A DNA stretch of 64,000 nucleotides, taken from positions 8,211,001 to 8,275,000 of the forward strand of contig NC_089422.1 in assembly GCF_013426205.1 (NCBI RefSeq), read 5' to 3'. The notes under the pieces were generated by a model. It made no database searches, was not told the DNA's origin, and saw only the letters and a list, made by a program, of their open reading frames with translations. This document shows positions 53,839 to 64,000 of this stretch, piece by piece. This DNA is from Metarhizium brunneum. Its lineage: Eukaryota; Ascomycota; Sordariomycetes; Hypocreales; Clavicipitaceae. Within the stretch, counting starts at the first letter, position 1. Each line of letters begins with the position of its first letter. The position numbers were made by a program, and so were the translations under genes.

Positions 53839-55468
53839 CTAGTTTCGAGCCGAAACAACACCATACCTCACCAGTCCCAACACGGCCCCAAGCACAATCG
53901 CAAGCGCCGCGGGAACCCCAAAATGCCTCCCACCTACATACGTCGTAGCAGTGACCACCACCCACCACGGGTCGTCACCAAGGCTCTTCCCTGACTGAAA
54001 CCCTTCATCGATATAACCCACCTGCCATATGCGATACACAGCTGCATAGATCAACCCGACAGCGCCAGCATTCACGCCCCTCAGTCCGGATTTCACCCAC
54101 GGCCTGCTCCGCAAGGCGCTCCAGACGCCCATGGTTCCGTGGACAAGTATAATGCCGGGGAGAAATATCCCCAAGAACCCAAGAATGGCGCCTGCCACTG
54201 AAGAATACCCGCTGTTGATGGCGGCCAGACTACCCAAGAAGACGGCAAAGTTAAAGTTTGGTCCTGGAAAAGCCTGGGTGATGGCGAGGCCGATGAGAAA
54301 GTCGCGGGGACTGACCCATCCCTCTGCGACGACGTATTCTCTCAACAAGGGAATGACGACTGGTCCTCCGCCAAAGATGATGGTCCCTGCGAGGTACAAG
54401 TTTGCAAATAGTTTAAACAGCATGGGCGGACTGCGCAAAACACCACGAAGGACCATGATGACGATGAAGGTGAGGAAGAATGCCGTGATGATTGCCGTCC
54501 CGACCTTCCAGGAGAACTCGAGGCGGTATTCTTGCGGGATAGTACGAGGCTCAGGGTCCTCTGATGGAGGGACGTCGTGCTCGCCAGGAACGCTTCCTCC
54601 TTCACCAACGACCCGTCCTGGCTCCGGTGAGGCTCCTCCCAGCCTCACCCATAAACTCTTCACGTTGCGAACCGGCCGGTGAAGCCAGCGGTAGTCATGT
54701 ATGACGGCGGCGCAGCCGGACAGTACCATCAGGACCGGGAAGTACCACAGTGCGTTGTACAGCATTCCCGCCGTGGCCGCCAAGAAGACCAGTATCCGGG
54801 TGAGTTGGTCGGTGACGGCCTTGCCGGAAAGTTCAACCGCTGCCAGTGCAATGATGCCGACGGTGGCGGCATTGAGGCCGGACAGGAGCGCGTATACCTC
54901 CCGCGGTAGAGTATCCTGGATGTTGGAGACGCCGATGGACAGGCCAAACATGCCCAATGCGCCGGGCAGACTGACGAGGCATATTTAGTCTCTCTCTCTC
55001 TGTGTCTCTTTCCTGTATATCCTGGCCCACGACGAGGGCTCCTTTGCAACTCACCTCCATATTAGAAACGCCAGGATGGCGGCAAGCAAGCCCCCGTGGA
55101 TGAGGTTGATACAATAGAGCATCTTGGTGCTTGCGGGGCCACATAATGCCTGCGAGATGCTAAACAGCTCTTGATACTGTCAATGTACGGTTAAATCTCT
55201 CAATCAACAAACACTCGGGGCATTGCGGCGTGTGATGCGCACCAGCTGTTCATCTATCCATCTCAGCTTCACCACGAATTTGTCACGAAACTGCTCGTTG
55301 TTTGTTAACCTTGGCCGAGCACACATAGCCGTCTTGCACACGTACAATCTTAAAATGCACCGGCGGCCCGCCAAAAGCAGTGAAGCCCAGATACCAATTG
55401 AATCTCGTCGCTTCCCAGCTGCTGCGGACAGCCCTTTGCAACGAGAGATCCCAGCTGTTTACAGTCAT
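53839..55468 (-). CDS. Chromate ion transporter, CHR family, two-domain fungal type
   Basis: Four exons, 55468-55346, 55290-55243, 55176-55055 and 54970-53839, close at 474 residues. The short 5' exons contribute RFNWYLGFTAFGGPPVHFKI, then FRDKFVVKLRWIDEQL, then the YQELFSISQALCGPASTK block, which together rebuild the first CHR domain. The second CHR domain carries FGGGPVVIPLLREYVV, a GW-x-x-x-xF element and QAFPGPNFNFAVFLG. Ten or more hydrophobic segments are separated by a polar linker (about residues 220-260, Pro/Glu-rich). Such proteins expel chromate (or other oxyanions) from the cytoplasm in bacteria; in fungi overexpressed homologues can instead raise chromate uptake, so direction is not certain. 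The intron at 54971-55054 contains a (TC)n run. The 48-nt second exon is easily missed. Confidence 0.95.
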
Positions 55469-55876
55469 GGCGCACACCACACGGTCCGACGTCGTGTGCC
55501 TTCAGGGACAGTGCCAACGCCCAGAAAGTGCAGTCAACTGCTGTTATTATATCATCTTCCCGCGGCCTCACAGTACCCTTATTTCAGCCCCCCATTCAAT
55601 ACGTGTAACAGCCAGGTTGTGAGTCACTAGCCGAGGGTGTGGTGTGCTTTGCGAAGGGTATTGGCCGGCTTTTTTGCGCCCAGATAGCCACAAAGTTGCG
55701 CCATCGCTGGCAATCGTGGTCAAGGTGGAACAGCCAAGACAACCAAGAGTTCTTGTAGTATACGCAATGTGCCATGACATCTATTTTGGCAATGAGTTAG
55801 TTTGGCGAGCTGGGAGCTCGTATGACATCTATTGGATTCATGGCATTCTACCTCATGTCTTCATAAACCTATTTTG
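55469..55876. other. Intergenic region between two minus-strand genes
   Basis: About 400 bases with the promoter of the chromate transporter and the 3' untranslated region of the importin gene. No gene, RNA or repeat recognised. Confidence 0.5.
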
Positions 55877-58800
55877 CTATCTTGCCGCGTTTGCCAACTG
55901 CCCAAACCTCTCCAGAACATCCTTGTCTACATTCACCGCCCACTGTTCTTCAAACGCCGCCTCGCCACCAACCCGGGCTACTAGATCCTGCAGCCTCGCA
56001 CTCACAAACGAGAATGTCGGCACCGAGTGAACCGGGTCTTTGGCCATAGTCTGTCGTTCTATTATCATCTTAGGGGTATCGTATTCTGAGGGTTCCAGCT
56101 CGCCCCATACAAGTGTATCATGACCACCCAACTCCCCTTCTTGGACTTCGGAGGTGACGTTTGTCCACATGTCGAAGTAGTCCTGGAGCTTGGACAACGT
56201 GAGCTCTTGCATGGGAGACGGAAGTTCAATCAGCCTCGTGAGGCCGAGAAGGTACAGCTTTTGGCGTTCTTGGTGGTCCATGCTGGAGAGGTGTGAGAAC
56301 CATTCCGCAGAAAGCCAAGACCACACTTGTTCGAGGGATCCGAATGCAGTGAGCATTTGTACAAACATGTTGGGTTCGGCCAGGGCAATCCGGGCTAGTA
56401 TGGCCAGGTAGTCCCCTTCTGTAATGGTGTTGAGCTTGGAAATCTTCCTGTTAGGACCGGTTGTTTGGTGTGCTTCCCATGCGTCGTGGATATTCGTCAT
56501 GATTTGGTTCATGAAGCCAGTTTCTAGCATGTCTTGTACAATGACTGAGATTCCGTTTGACCCACCGAGCTGTGTTGCCGCTCGGATAAGGTACTCGATG
56601 CAAACAGTCCCCAGACGAACTTGCTCTCGGCTCTTGGAATTGAGAGTGCCAGAGAGGGCGGCCAGCGTTGGCCGGCGGAGCTTGTCCTCCAACATTGCAG
56701 ATGGTGCTATCAGGATGTACGACTCTACGGCCGTAAGTGCCTGGGATGCTGTGTCTGGTTGGTACTCCAATAAAGGAAGAGCCATTTCCGCAAGGCTAAT
56801 GACTTCGGGTGCAAGGGGTGCTTTGCTTTGCATAAGAATTGCGTTCCACAGTTCAAGTGACTCGTCAATGAGATGGACATGAATGTCGGACCCTGGCCTT
56901 GCGGCTTCTGATAGCAGAGGAATCATAAAGTTCTGATAACGTTGTGACTCGTCACCCATACTCATAACAAGAGCTGCAAAGATAGCAATGACTGCCTGCT
57001 TGATCATGTATTCTTCGGTACCAGAGTTCTCCCATACGCCTGGAAGTGCAGACATTAGCTGGTCGCCAAACTGTGAAACTTGCTCTTCCATTCGCGTTAC
57101 CAAGATTCGAACGGACTCTAAAATGGCCAGCTTGGTCTCATCAACGGCCACGTTCCGGATGAGCTGGATGAGTTGAGAGAGGACGTCAGAAGTATATGGC
57201 AAAAATGCCTCGACGCTAAAGTCGAGCTCATCTGCGATCCACCGCAGCTGTCTTGCAGCCGTGATTTGCACTACCAGATCATTCGTTTCGTCATTGGGAT
57301 TCAAAAAATGCTGAAAAATTTGATACACCAATGGTCTGCTGGTATCTGCCAGCTTAACTGGTGCCCATTGGCTAATTAGAATAGCGATGCGTCTCCGTAA
57401 GACTTTGTGCAAGCCACCTTGCTGTTGAGCATCGTTCACAATCGTTGACGACAAAACAGAGTCAAAATCGAATACATTGACAACATGGGCAGCAGCCAAG
57501 CCCATTGCTGTGTACACAGCCTCTTTCGTGGCGATGTCGGCCTGAGATGATTGTGCAGATTGGAAATATGAAAGCAATGGTGGTATAATGAGTTGTTTGA
57601 AGTTTGTAAGCAGATCCAAAAAGAGCTTTTCTGCGCATGGCCGAACCTCCCATTCGAAGGCGTTGCCCTCACTTTGCTCCTGCTGTTCCCACTCTTCGGG
57701 ATCTTCCTCCCACGCCTCAAGATCTGAGCGTCGGAAGACAAATAAATGTGTGATAATAGAGTTAACCATCTGAATGACCAGATCGTCTTTCAGAAGCTCT
57801 GTTTTGATAAAATTTCTAGACTGTTCTTGCTCTGCCTTGGTCTCGGGAGTCCGGTATTTGAAGGTTTGCACCGGTTGAAATGCAATTCTTACACAGGCAC
57901 GGAGCAAAAGAAGGCCTTTAAGCGCCAGCCGTTCTTGCAGAGGCCCCTCAACCTTAGCCTTGGATGAACCGGCGTCCCCAGAACCTTGACGGATGCCGCC
58001 TGACGAGTCAAAGACTTCTGCGAACTTGGAAACCAAATCCCAGTACGCATGGACAAGATGAAGAGAATTGGGTAAAATCGAGAAACTCGCTGCGTGTTGT
58101 TCGGCCATGTCTATATGCAATTTCGTAAACTGGAGAAGATGCTTGCCAACAAGGTCTTGGTAGATGGGAGGTATGGTGGGTTCCTGGCCTACAAAGTTGA
58201 GAAACTGTCCAAATTGATTTTGAGAAATCGTCCAGAATTGTTCGACTGACTTGTCGGTGTGCGGCCTCTCATATCCTAGGATTATAAGCCTTCTGATAAT
58301 TTTCAAAGACAGAAGACTATTATGCATGGCAACATTGGCATCCTCTCCGGACCCTTGATTACTGGACAAGAATGATAACCAGAGTGTAGTCTTTTCGGCA
58401 TAGATATCATTCAAGACGTAGACAATCTCAGGTGTGACGGATTGTAACGCTGTCTGTGATTTCCTCAAGCGAGCGGTTCCCAGCTCTTTCACCACCCGCA
58501 GAAGAATTTGAAGAGTTCCGTATAGATGCTTCTGATTTCCATCCTTTCCGGACCGTAATAGGCCGATTGTATGAGACAGTGCATCGGGCCAGTTTGCCGG
58601 GTAGTCGATTCTCACAACTTTTGCCACAGCAAGGGCATTGTGCAGGGCCAGGTTTCGTTCTTCCTCGTCAATTGTTCCTTGAAAGAGTCGAGATCGGATC
58701 AAGGTCTTTTCGTCCGGTTTTATTCCATTCCTGACATGCGCATATAGCCTCCAGTACTTATCGATTCCATTCTTGAGTTGAATAACGGCGAGGAAGCGCA

Positions 58801-59052
58801 CATTGGTCGGGATCGACTTATCGAGGAACACGGCCTGGCACCTGGTCAGCCCTCATTTGGCATGTGCGGGCGTAAATGTCTTCCTACCTGCAAAGACGAA
58901 TAGTAGCCCGGTGTCTGCTCCCAAGATGTAAGCTGTTGCCCGGCAGTCTGCCTTTGCGCAAAGTCGTTCGAAGTGGCAGCCTGCAACGCGTGGCACAGCG
59001 TTTCGAGGGACAGGGGATTCGCCTCGCCAGGAACCTCGATAGCAAAGCTCAT
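55877..59052 (-). CDS. kap120: Importin-beta family karyopherin Kap120 / importin-11
   Basis: Nuclear transport receptor that binds Ran-GTP and cargo and passes through the nuclear pore. Two exons, 59052-58888 and 58834-55877, with a 53-nt intron, give 1040 residues, the usual length for Kap120/IPO11. The N-terminus has the importin-beta N-terminal domain pattern: AATSNDFAQRQTAGQQLTSWEQTPGYY, then NVRFLAVIQLKNGIDKYWR, and ALAVAKVVRIDYPANWPDAL. These match the importin-11 pattern (QLKQWETQPGFY, RWLAVLYFKHGIDRYWR) in spacing and sequence. The rest is alpha-helical HEAT-repeat material, with an acidic loop (EAWEEDPEEWEQQEQ) in the expected central position. In yeast Kap120 acts in ribosome biogenesis and imports Rfp1/Swi6 class cargo; cargo here is unknown. 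Confidence 0.95.
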
Positions 59053-59896
59053 GGTTGTTTTGCCAGGACGGTTCAACTAACCACCTGCCGCTCCCTATAA
59101 CAGGCTATGTACAGCCTTTTGAGCAAAGAAATAACACTCTCGTCCTAGTCCCAACAAACGCCGTGGGGTTGGAGCACGAGAGCTTGAATTTTGAACTTGA
59201 CCGACCGACGCATGTCCCACGGGCAGGTTTGGTGGGGTTCAGACAAAATGGAGGGGTCAAACTAGACTCTCACCAACTTGACCTGGACTAAGCGCTTGAA
59301 CCACAATCGAGAACCAGCCAGCCCGGTTCAGCCTCATTGACCTGCATCCGTGCCTGTAAAACAACACGGCAGTTGGCCGTGGCTTGGTAGACCGACTTGT
59401 TCAAGGTGAATTCAAGTCTCGGATATGATTGTATATTATTTGACCATACACGAGGGTATTCAGCTGTGACCTGCTGCACCTTGTCGGGCACCGGCGAATT
59501 ATCTACCACACGCAGCCCATCACTGCCACCATTGACTGCAAGAGACGCAGACAAAAAAAAAAGAAAGAGAAAAAAAGGCAAATTAATTAGGAACTTAGAG
59601 CACATGTACCAACTTCCATGTCCCGATCAGACTAGTAATCTTGCCAAATCTCCTGCAAATTTGAAATACACAAGCCAGTCTCTGAAGTCTAAAGTCGACC
59701 GGACGGCATCTCATGCCCTCTGCTTGCCAGTGGACCCCTAAAACAGCACGAAATCTATGGATGTCAGTGGATCCATTCCATTTCCAGTAATGAGCTGAGG
59801 AAGCCCTTCCATCTTCACCTCTCAACAAGGCCAGCTCGGACAAACTCCAAGCGCTTCAATCGTGGCCTTCGACCGCCATTGACAGCCACCGCCGCC
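59053..59896. other. Divergent promoter region, kap120 and mitochondrial ThrRS
   Basis: About 840 bases separate the starts of two divergently transcribed genes, so this is a likely bidirectional promoter region. It also contains a possible small minus-strand gene (59288-59605, listed separately). A long pyrimidine run on the minus strand lies at about 59550-59580. Confidence 0.5.
59288..59605 (-). CDS. Possible small secreted protein (uncertain)
   Basis: An ATG frame of 105 residues. It begins with a strongly hydrophobic stretch (MCSKFLINLPFFLFLFFLS, then ASLAVNG) that looks like a cleavable signal peptide, followed by a polar mature part of about 80 residues with two Cys. There is no family match that I recognise. 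The hydrophobic run is encoded by a T/C-rich tract ending in CTTGCAG, which is also what a fungal 3' splice site looks like, so the 'signal peptide' may be an artefact of a polypyrimidine tract. It sits between two divergent housekeeping genes. Confidence 0.3.
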   Translation of the reverse strand: MCSKFLINLPFFLFLFFLSASLAVNGGSDGLRVVDNSPVPDKVQQVTAEYPRVWSNNIQSYPRLEFTLNKSVYQATANCRVVLQARMQVNEAEPGWLVLDCGSSA

Positions 59897-61372
59897 ATGA
59901 TACGCTTAGGGGCTGCCAGACAAGCGGCTCTGGGCATATCACGCGTGCGATGGACCTGTCCCGCCTGTCTCTGTCGCCGGCAGTACTCTCAAAAGCCAGA
60001 GAAGCGCGAACCTCCCGACCATAGAAAAATAGGCCTGCAACAGGAACTCTTCATCACCTCCGCGTACAGCCCCGGGTCCCCAATCTTCCTACCAAACGGA
60101 GCCAGAATCTTCAATCGGCTAATCGACTTCATCCGCAAGCAGTACGCTCGCTATGGCTTCCAGGAAGTCATCACACCAACGATATATAAGAAAGCGCTCT
60201 GGGCCAAGTCGGGCCACTTAGAAAACTATGCCGACGACATGTACACCGTGACCGGAAACACGAGCACCCCCGACAAAGATGCAGGCGGGTGCTGCGGAGG
60301 CGGCCACGGCCCAGCCGAGCCCGACTTGGAAGCAGACAACGAGTACGGCCTGAAGCCCATGAACTGCCCGGGGCACTGCCTCATATTTGCCTCCAGAGTC
60401 CACAGCTATCGCGAATTGCCAGTCAGATATGCCGACTTTAGCCCTCTGCATAGAAACGAGATCTCAGGTGCTCTATCTGGGTTGACCCGTGTACGACGAT
60501 TCCACCAGGACGACGGCCACATTTTCTGCCGCCCTTCGCAAGTCGAAGAAGAGATCAAGAAGACGTTGGACTTTGTCAAGGTCGTATATGGCGTTCTCCG
60601 CCTGGGTGTCGGCTACAGACTTGCGTTGTCTACCCGACCAAAAGACCACTTCATCGGCACCGAAGACGAGTGGAACAGGGCCGAGGATCGCTTAAAGATG
60701 GCGCTGGACTCGTCGGGCATGGAGTGGAGCATCAACGAGGGGGATGGTGCATTTTACGGCCCCAAGATTGACATTGTGATCAAGGATTCGGATGGAAAAG
60801 AGCATCAGACGGCCACAATCCAGTTGGATTTCCAGCTTCCCAAGCGTTTCGCGCTCGAGTACCAGGCGCCCGCGCCTGAATACGAAGCACGGGGAGAGAC
60901 GACGAATGATCCGGTCTTGTTGGCGGAATACGGCCCCGTGCGGCCCGTCATGATTCATCGCGCGGTATTGGGCTCGGTGGAACGGCTCATGGCCCTTCTG
61001 ATTGAGTCATACGATGGCAGGTGGCCGTTTTGGCTCAACCCGCGACAAGCCATCATTCTCACGGTCAATACATCACGGCCCGTTTTGGATTGGGCAGATG
61101 AAGTCAAAGAGATCCTCCTCGGGCTGAAGAAGGAAGCAGGCCAAACGAGCACGGAAGGACCCGTGAACCCGACCGGCCTAGCAGTCGATGTCGATTATAG
61201 TGCTCGCTCTCTCGGCTCCAAGATCCGAGAGGCACGAATCAACGGCTACAGCCAGATCCTAGTTGTGGGCGAAGAGGACGTCAAGCATGGCCAAGTCAGC
61301 CTCGGGAAAGAGAGAATGAGCCCCATGGAGATGCGTGACAAGATGTGCAAATTGGCCGACGCGTTTGAATAG
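59897..61372 (+). CDS. mst1: Mitochondrial threonyl-tRNA synthetase
   Basis: Class II aminoacyl-tRNA synthetase that charges mitochondrial tRNA(Thr). Single exon of 491 residues from the ATG at 59897; the frame is open a little upstream only via a TTG. The N-terminus (MIRLGAARQAALGISRVRW) is basic with no acidic residue, as a mitochondrial presequence should be. The zinc ligands are visible: Cys157 in MNCPGHC, His208 in DDGHIF and His354 in MIHRA. Motif 2 is around RNEISGALSGLTRVRRFHQDD and motif 3 around GSVERLMALLIE. The N-terminal TGS and editing domains of cytosolic ThrRS are absent, which is normal for fungal mitochondrial enzymes. An insert rich in Gly/Cys (GGCCGGGHG, about residues 132-140) lies between motif 1 and the MNCPGH block. 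A C-terminal anticodon-binding domain ends the protein. Confidence 0.96.
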   Translation: MIRLGAARQAALGISRVRWTCPACLCRRQYSQKPEKREPPDHRKIGLQQELFITSAYSPGSPIFLPNGARIFNRLIDFIRKQYARYGFQEVITPTIYKKALWAKSGHLENYADDMYTVTGNTSTPDKDAGGCCGGGHGPAEPDLEADNEYGLKPMNCPGHCLIFASRVHSYRELPVRYADFSPLHRNEISGALSGLTRVRRFHQDDGHIFCRPSQVEEEIKKTLDFVKVVYGVLRLGVGYRLALSTRPKDHFIGTEDEWNRAEDRLKMALDSSGMEWSINEGDGAFYGPKIDIVIKDSDGKEHQTATIQLDFQLPKRFALEYQAPAPEYEARGETTNDPVLLAEYGPVRPVMIHRAVLGSVERLMALLIESYDGRWPFWLNPRQAIILTVNTSRPVLDWADEVKEILLGLKKEAGQTSTEGPVNPTGLAVDVDYSARSLGSKIREARINGYSQILVVGEEDVKHGQVSLGKERMSPMEMRDKMCKLADAFE

Positions 61373-61929
61373 GGTAACTAAAACTTGTCTTGTATTTATA
61401 CATTGTAAACTATAGCCTCAATGATCCCACAATAGAATACCCATCACATCCCCGGATAACGTCCCAAAATTGTTGCGTGATGACCCTCCGCTCATTCACA
61501 CAACAGTCGCACATCATCTACTTCTTAAACTATCCGTTGCCAAATGCAGAAACACCACCCCTGACTCAGCGTAATGCTGAACCCCTTCCCCCAAAACATC
61601 AGCAGTTCCCTGTGGGACGGAAATGGCAACTAGGGATGGTTGTGGTATGAAACATGATGTGCGACGACCCGCAAAGACCTCGGCTCAGGTATCGTTCAGA
61701 AGCTGGGGCTATACACTCTTTCTGTTAAATCGCCCAGACACGCGAAGAACAGGGATGTAGCTAGCGCAAGTATTCTCAACACAAAGCTCGCCATCCGGAG
61801 GTAATATTTGTTTGTAAAACATGGTTTTCTCCTCCGGTGCTCACAAAGCAAAGGGAGTGATTGTTATGGCCGGCCCGTCGGCACTTTTTTACGTTTGGGA
61901 GATTCCATCGTCACACGCATAAGCCGGAT
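61373..61929. other. Intergenic region between convergent genes
   Basis: About 560 bases holding the 3' untranslated regions of the ThrRS gene (plus) and the bHLH gene (minus). Nothing else recognised. Confidence 0.5.
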
Positions 61930-62589
61930 TCATCCCTTTGAGCGGCCATGAGTCTGTTCGTTCAACACCCTGGTTAACAGATGGTTAGATGGTAAACGGC
62001 GGTGGGAAAGAAGACAACAGGAGCATTTCGGCTTGGCAGCGTTCGCTCGGCCAGTGGACGTTGAATGGGAGAAATGAGGGTAGGGGTTAAGGGAGGAGCA
62101 AACTAACTTCTTGAGCTCGTCGTCTACATGACCGCCTGACTGCTCGATGCGCTCAATAAGTGCGCGACGTTCTTGCATCTGTTGGCGCATATATTCGACG
62201 GTGCGCTTCAGTACGAGACCCTCGGACCGGCCTTGGCCTTCTAGACCAGGGACGAGTTCAGTCAGGCGGTCGAATCCTTCGCGAATGGCTTGTCTACGCT
62301 TTTGTTCTATTAAAGCAAGGCAGGTTAGTAGAAGTAAATAAAATTTGTCTAGGGAAAAAAGGTATCTGATTGACAAATCTAAACGAATGCATGCATGCAG
62401 CATTGATTCGGCCGAGCAGAAGTATACAGGATGTTGGGTGTTGGCGGGTGGAGAGATAACGTCATGTGGCACCATACCTGAAGCAATGTGATTCTGCTTC
62501 TTCTCCTCCTCAGTCAAGCGAGGCTTCTCGTCAGCACCAGCGGCGGCATTCTCTCTGGACGATGTTGATGTATTATTCGGCGACGACAT
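61930..62589 (-). CDS. Small bHLH transcription factor, Ino4-like
   Basis: Three exons, 62589-62478, 62306-62108 and 61969-61930, close at 116 residues. The splice at the first intron joins KKQNHIAS to EQKRRQAIREGFDRL, creating a basic region with the His-x-x-x-Glu-x-x-x-Arg pattern that reads CANNTG E-boxes. Helix 1, loop and helix 2 follow (LTELVPGLEGQGRSEGLVLK, then TVEYMRQQMQERRALI), with a short coiled-coil extension. Size and layout resemble yeast Ino4, which dimerises with Ino2 to regulate phospholipid genes; in filamentous fungi the target set is uncertain. The last exon is only 40 nt (NEQTHGRSKG end) and the second donor is GTTAGT. Without splicing the frame still runs on, which gives a false 219-residue product. 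Confidence 0.9.
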   Translation of the reverse strand: MSSPNNTSTSSRENAAAGADEKPRLTEEEKKQNHIASGMVPHDVISPPANTQHPVYFCSAESMLHACIRLDLSIRYLFSLDKFYLLLLTCLALIEQKRRQAIREGFDRLTELVPGLEGQGRSEGLVLKRTVEYMRQQMQERRALIERIEQSGGHVDDELKKLVCSSLNPYPHFSHSTSTGRANAAKPKCSCCLLSHRRLPSNHLLTRVLNEQTHGRSKG

Positions 62590-63765
62590 GGTTTCAGTTG
62601 GCGTGAGCGAGCGTGAGAGGGACAGGGATGACTATAACCACGGAATAGTTTGCCACGCGCTGGTTCGCTTTGTTGTGGAAGGAAGGAGCCTGGAATAAAA
62701 GGAGTGACGAATAGATGGCAGTGGTGGGAATGGGAACCAAGTCGGCTATATGTTTCTTTGCTAGATGCGGAACAGAAGTGAGTTGGAACAAGCAACGAAC
62801 GACTTCATGTGAGACGAGAAACTGGGCCGGGGCATGGATGGGTTCGGTTAGTGGGGGGACATTGCAATCTACCACCAAGTACGGGGTACTACCAAGGGGC
62901 TTTGCGCAAGCCAGTTGGCGCCGAGTCGTTGGAGTCCCCATGCAAAATCACATGCACATTTTATGCATTGAGCACATGCATCAGCTAGCCGCACGGGTCT
63001 TGCTTGTGAAGGCGGAACGGGATATGGAGCAACAGACAACAGCGTACGAAGTAGTACATGATATAAGCACTTAAGTACGTACTTTAGGGTGCGGAGCAAG
63101 GCACGGCTTATGCGTACCACATCCAAACATAAGTAATTGACCCAGCTACTGTATTGGCGTATAAGTGCCTACTTAAGTAAGTAGGTAGGTACTCAAGTAG
63201 ATTGGCCTCGGAGCTTGATTCCTGCGGGTTCGCCAAAAGAAAACTACTTGACATCTCACCACCTGCGTCCGGGGAAGGGTAGAATTAACGGAGATGAAGC
63301 ATTTAAAAGAACGCAATGGGACGTGAGAGCCCTGGATTTGACTGATCTGGCCATCTTGTGAACGGATGATGCCGGGCATATATCTTGATTGACGCAGGGG
63401 GTAACTGCTAGGTACTCCTTGACACTTCCACATGCCATTACCTCCAGTTTTCTAAAGTTAGATAGATGGAAGTCAACTACAGCCAGATCGATGTGCTACA
63501 AGTAATGTACCGTGTGTATTAATTTCTGCGGAAGCCTCGGTTTCATGCTTTCCTGATGATTCGATCTGATCTATTTTTTGCCAACATTTCCCATATCACT
63601 CTATCTAGTGCCACCTGGCACGACTAATCCTGGTATCATCATTTCCCCTTGTGCCCGTCGACAGTCCGAGGTCACAAGCTACGCTTGTGAATTTGCATTG
63701 CTAGTTGCGGATACTTCGGGAGTGTCCGGCACGAATGACAATCACACAAGTCTTTCTGCACTGCA
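62590..63765. other. Intergenic region upstream of the bHLH gene
   Basis: About 1.2 kb with the bHLH promoter and the 3' flank of the Maf-family gene. It contains many short TACTT/AAGTA and GTAC palindromic steps between about 63055 and 63200 (for example overlapping TAAGTACGTACTTTA and TAAGTAAGTAGGTAGGTA). No open frame of interest. Confidence 0.5.
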
Positions 63766-64000
63766 TCAATCATCCTCATCGGTGGCACCATCGTCAAACT
63801 CATCCGCATCCTGTTGAAACACGACCTTTTCGGCCATGGCTAAACATCGCCTGACTGGTAATCCCACCACGTTGTCCACACTGCCCTCAATCTTCTCAGC
63901 GAGTATCATGCCGCCAATCCCTTGGATGGCATAGCCTCCAGCTTTGTCTGCACCCTCGCGGGTTTTTACGTAGGCTTCAATAACGTCGTCCGGTAGGCCG
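63766..64000 (-). CDS. Maf/HAM1-like nucleotide pyrophosphatase (3' end only)
   Basis: The minus strand reads in one frame from the right edge to the TGA at 63766-63768 and gives the last 77 residues of a protein. It contains VKTREGADKAGGYAIQGIGG, then EGSVDNVVGLPVRRC, which is the C-terminal signature of the Maf family (pattern E..DKAGAYGIQG...F...I.G...NVVGLP). These enzymes hydrolyse non-canonical or modified nucleoside triphosphates. An acidic tail (ending DDGATDEDD) follows the domain. The 5' part lies beyond the window. Confidence 0.88.
   Translation of the reverse strand, partial: GLPDDVIEAYVKTREGADKAGGYAIQGIGGMILAEKIEGSVDNVVGLPVRRCLAMAEKVVFQQDADEFDDGATDEDD

Noticed and set aside
62089..62106. 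Unspliced reading of the bHLH gene giving a 219-residue protein
   Set aside because: The spliced form restores the bHLH basic region and closes the frame; the longer product comes from reading introns.

Overview
The window is ordinary nuclear chromosomal DNA of a filamentous ascomycete. The evidence is short GT-AG introns (about 55-100 nt), multi-exon genes, long pyrimidine-rich leaders, a Hog1-type MAP kinase, a fungal cytoplasmic dynein heavy chain and a fungal two-domain chromate transporter. The gene set and protein style fit a sordariomycete, most likely Hypocreales (a Metarhizium/Pochonia-like insect or nematode associate is my inference; no species marker is present). I see no virus, plasmid, CRISPR array, rRNA, convincing tRNA or intact transposon.

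Left part (1-10 kb): glycogen phosphorylase (1401-4571, +, 7 exons), then a 3.8 kb gap that is mostly the leader and promoter of the osmosensing MAP kinase Hog1 (8376-9949, +, 9 exons). Next (10.7-15.6 kb) is a large ABCC/MRP-type ABC transporter on the minus strand. After a 3 kb gap come two small minus-strand genes: a stand-alone holo-ACP synthase (18632-19199) and a multi-pass membrane protein (19745-20842).

Middle (23-46 kb): the cytoplasmic dynein heavy chain (23160-36365, -), almost all of it in one 12.3 kb exon. It is followed by a Gln/His-rich protein with a FAR1-like zinc-binding domain and a C-terminal coiled coil (38681-40759, -) and a C2H2 zinc-finger protein assembled from at least three exons (43135-46313, -).

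Right part (46-64 kb): a possible frameshifted small secreted-protein gene (46437-46826), an MDR-type quinone oxidoreductase (48518-49719, +), a hypothetical gene carrying an in-frame stop (50280-51720, -), and an AT-rich, degenerate stretch with a hydrolase-like remnant (about 52.5-53.5 kb). These are followed by a chromate transporter (53839-55468, -), the importin Kap120/importin-11 (55877-59052, -), mitochondrial threonyl-tRNA synthetase (59897-61372, +), an Ino4-like bHLH factor (61930-62589, -) and the 3' end of a Maf-family nucleotide pyrophosphatase gene cut by the right edge.

The genes are unrelated housekeeping, transport and regulatory genes, not a functional cluster. There is no secondary-metabolite cluster here. 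All exon joins were read by hand and checked for reading-frame closure. The most notable points are two likely gene-disrupting changes (a stop at 51299-51301 and a frame switch at the C-run 46686-46692), the missing in-frame ATG of the ABC transporter, and a recurrent 9-mer TACGGAGTA found in the gaps between genes.
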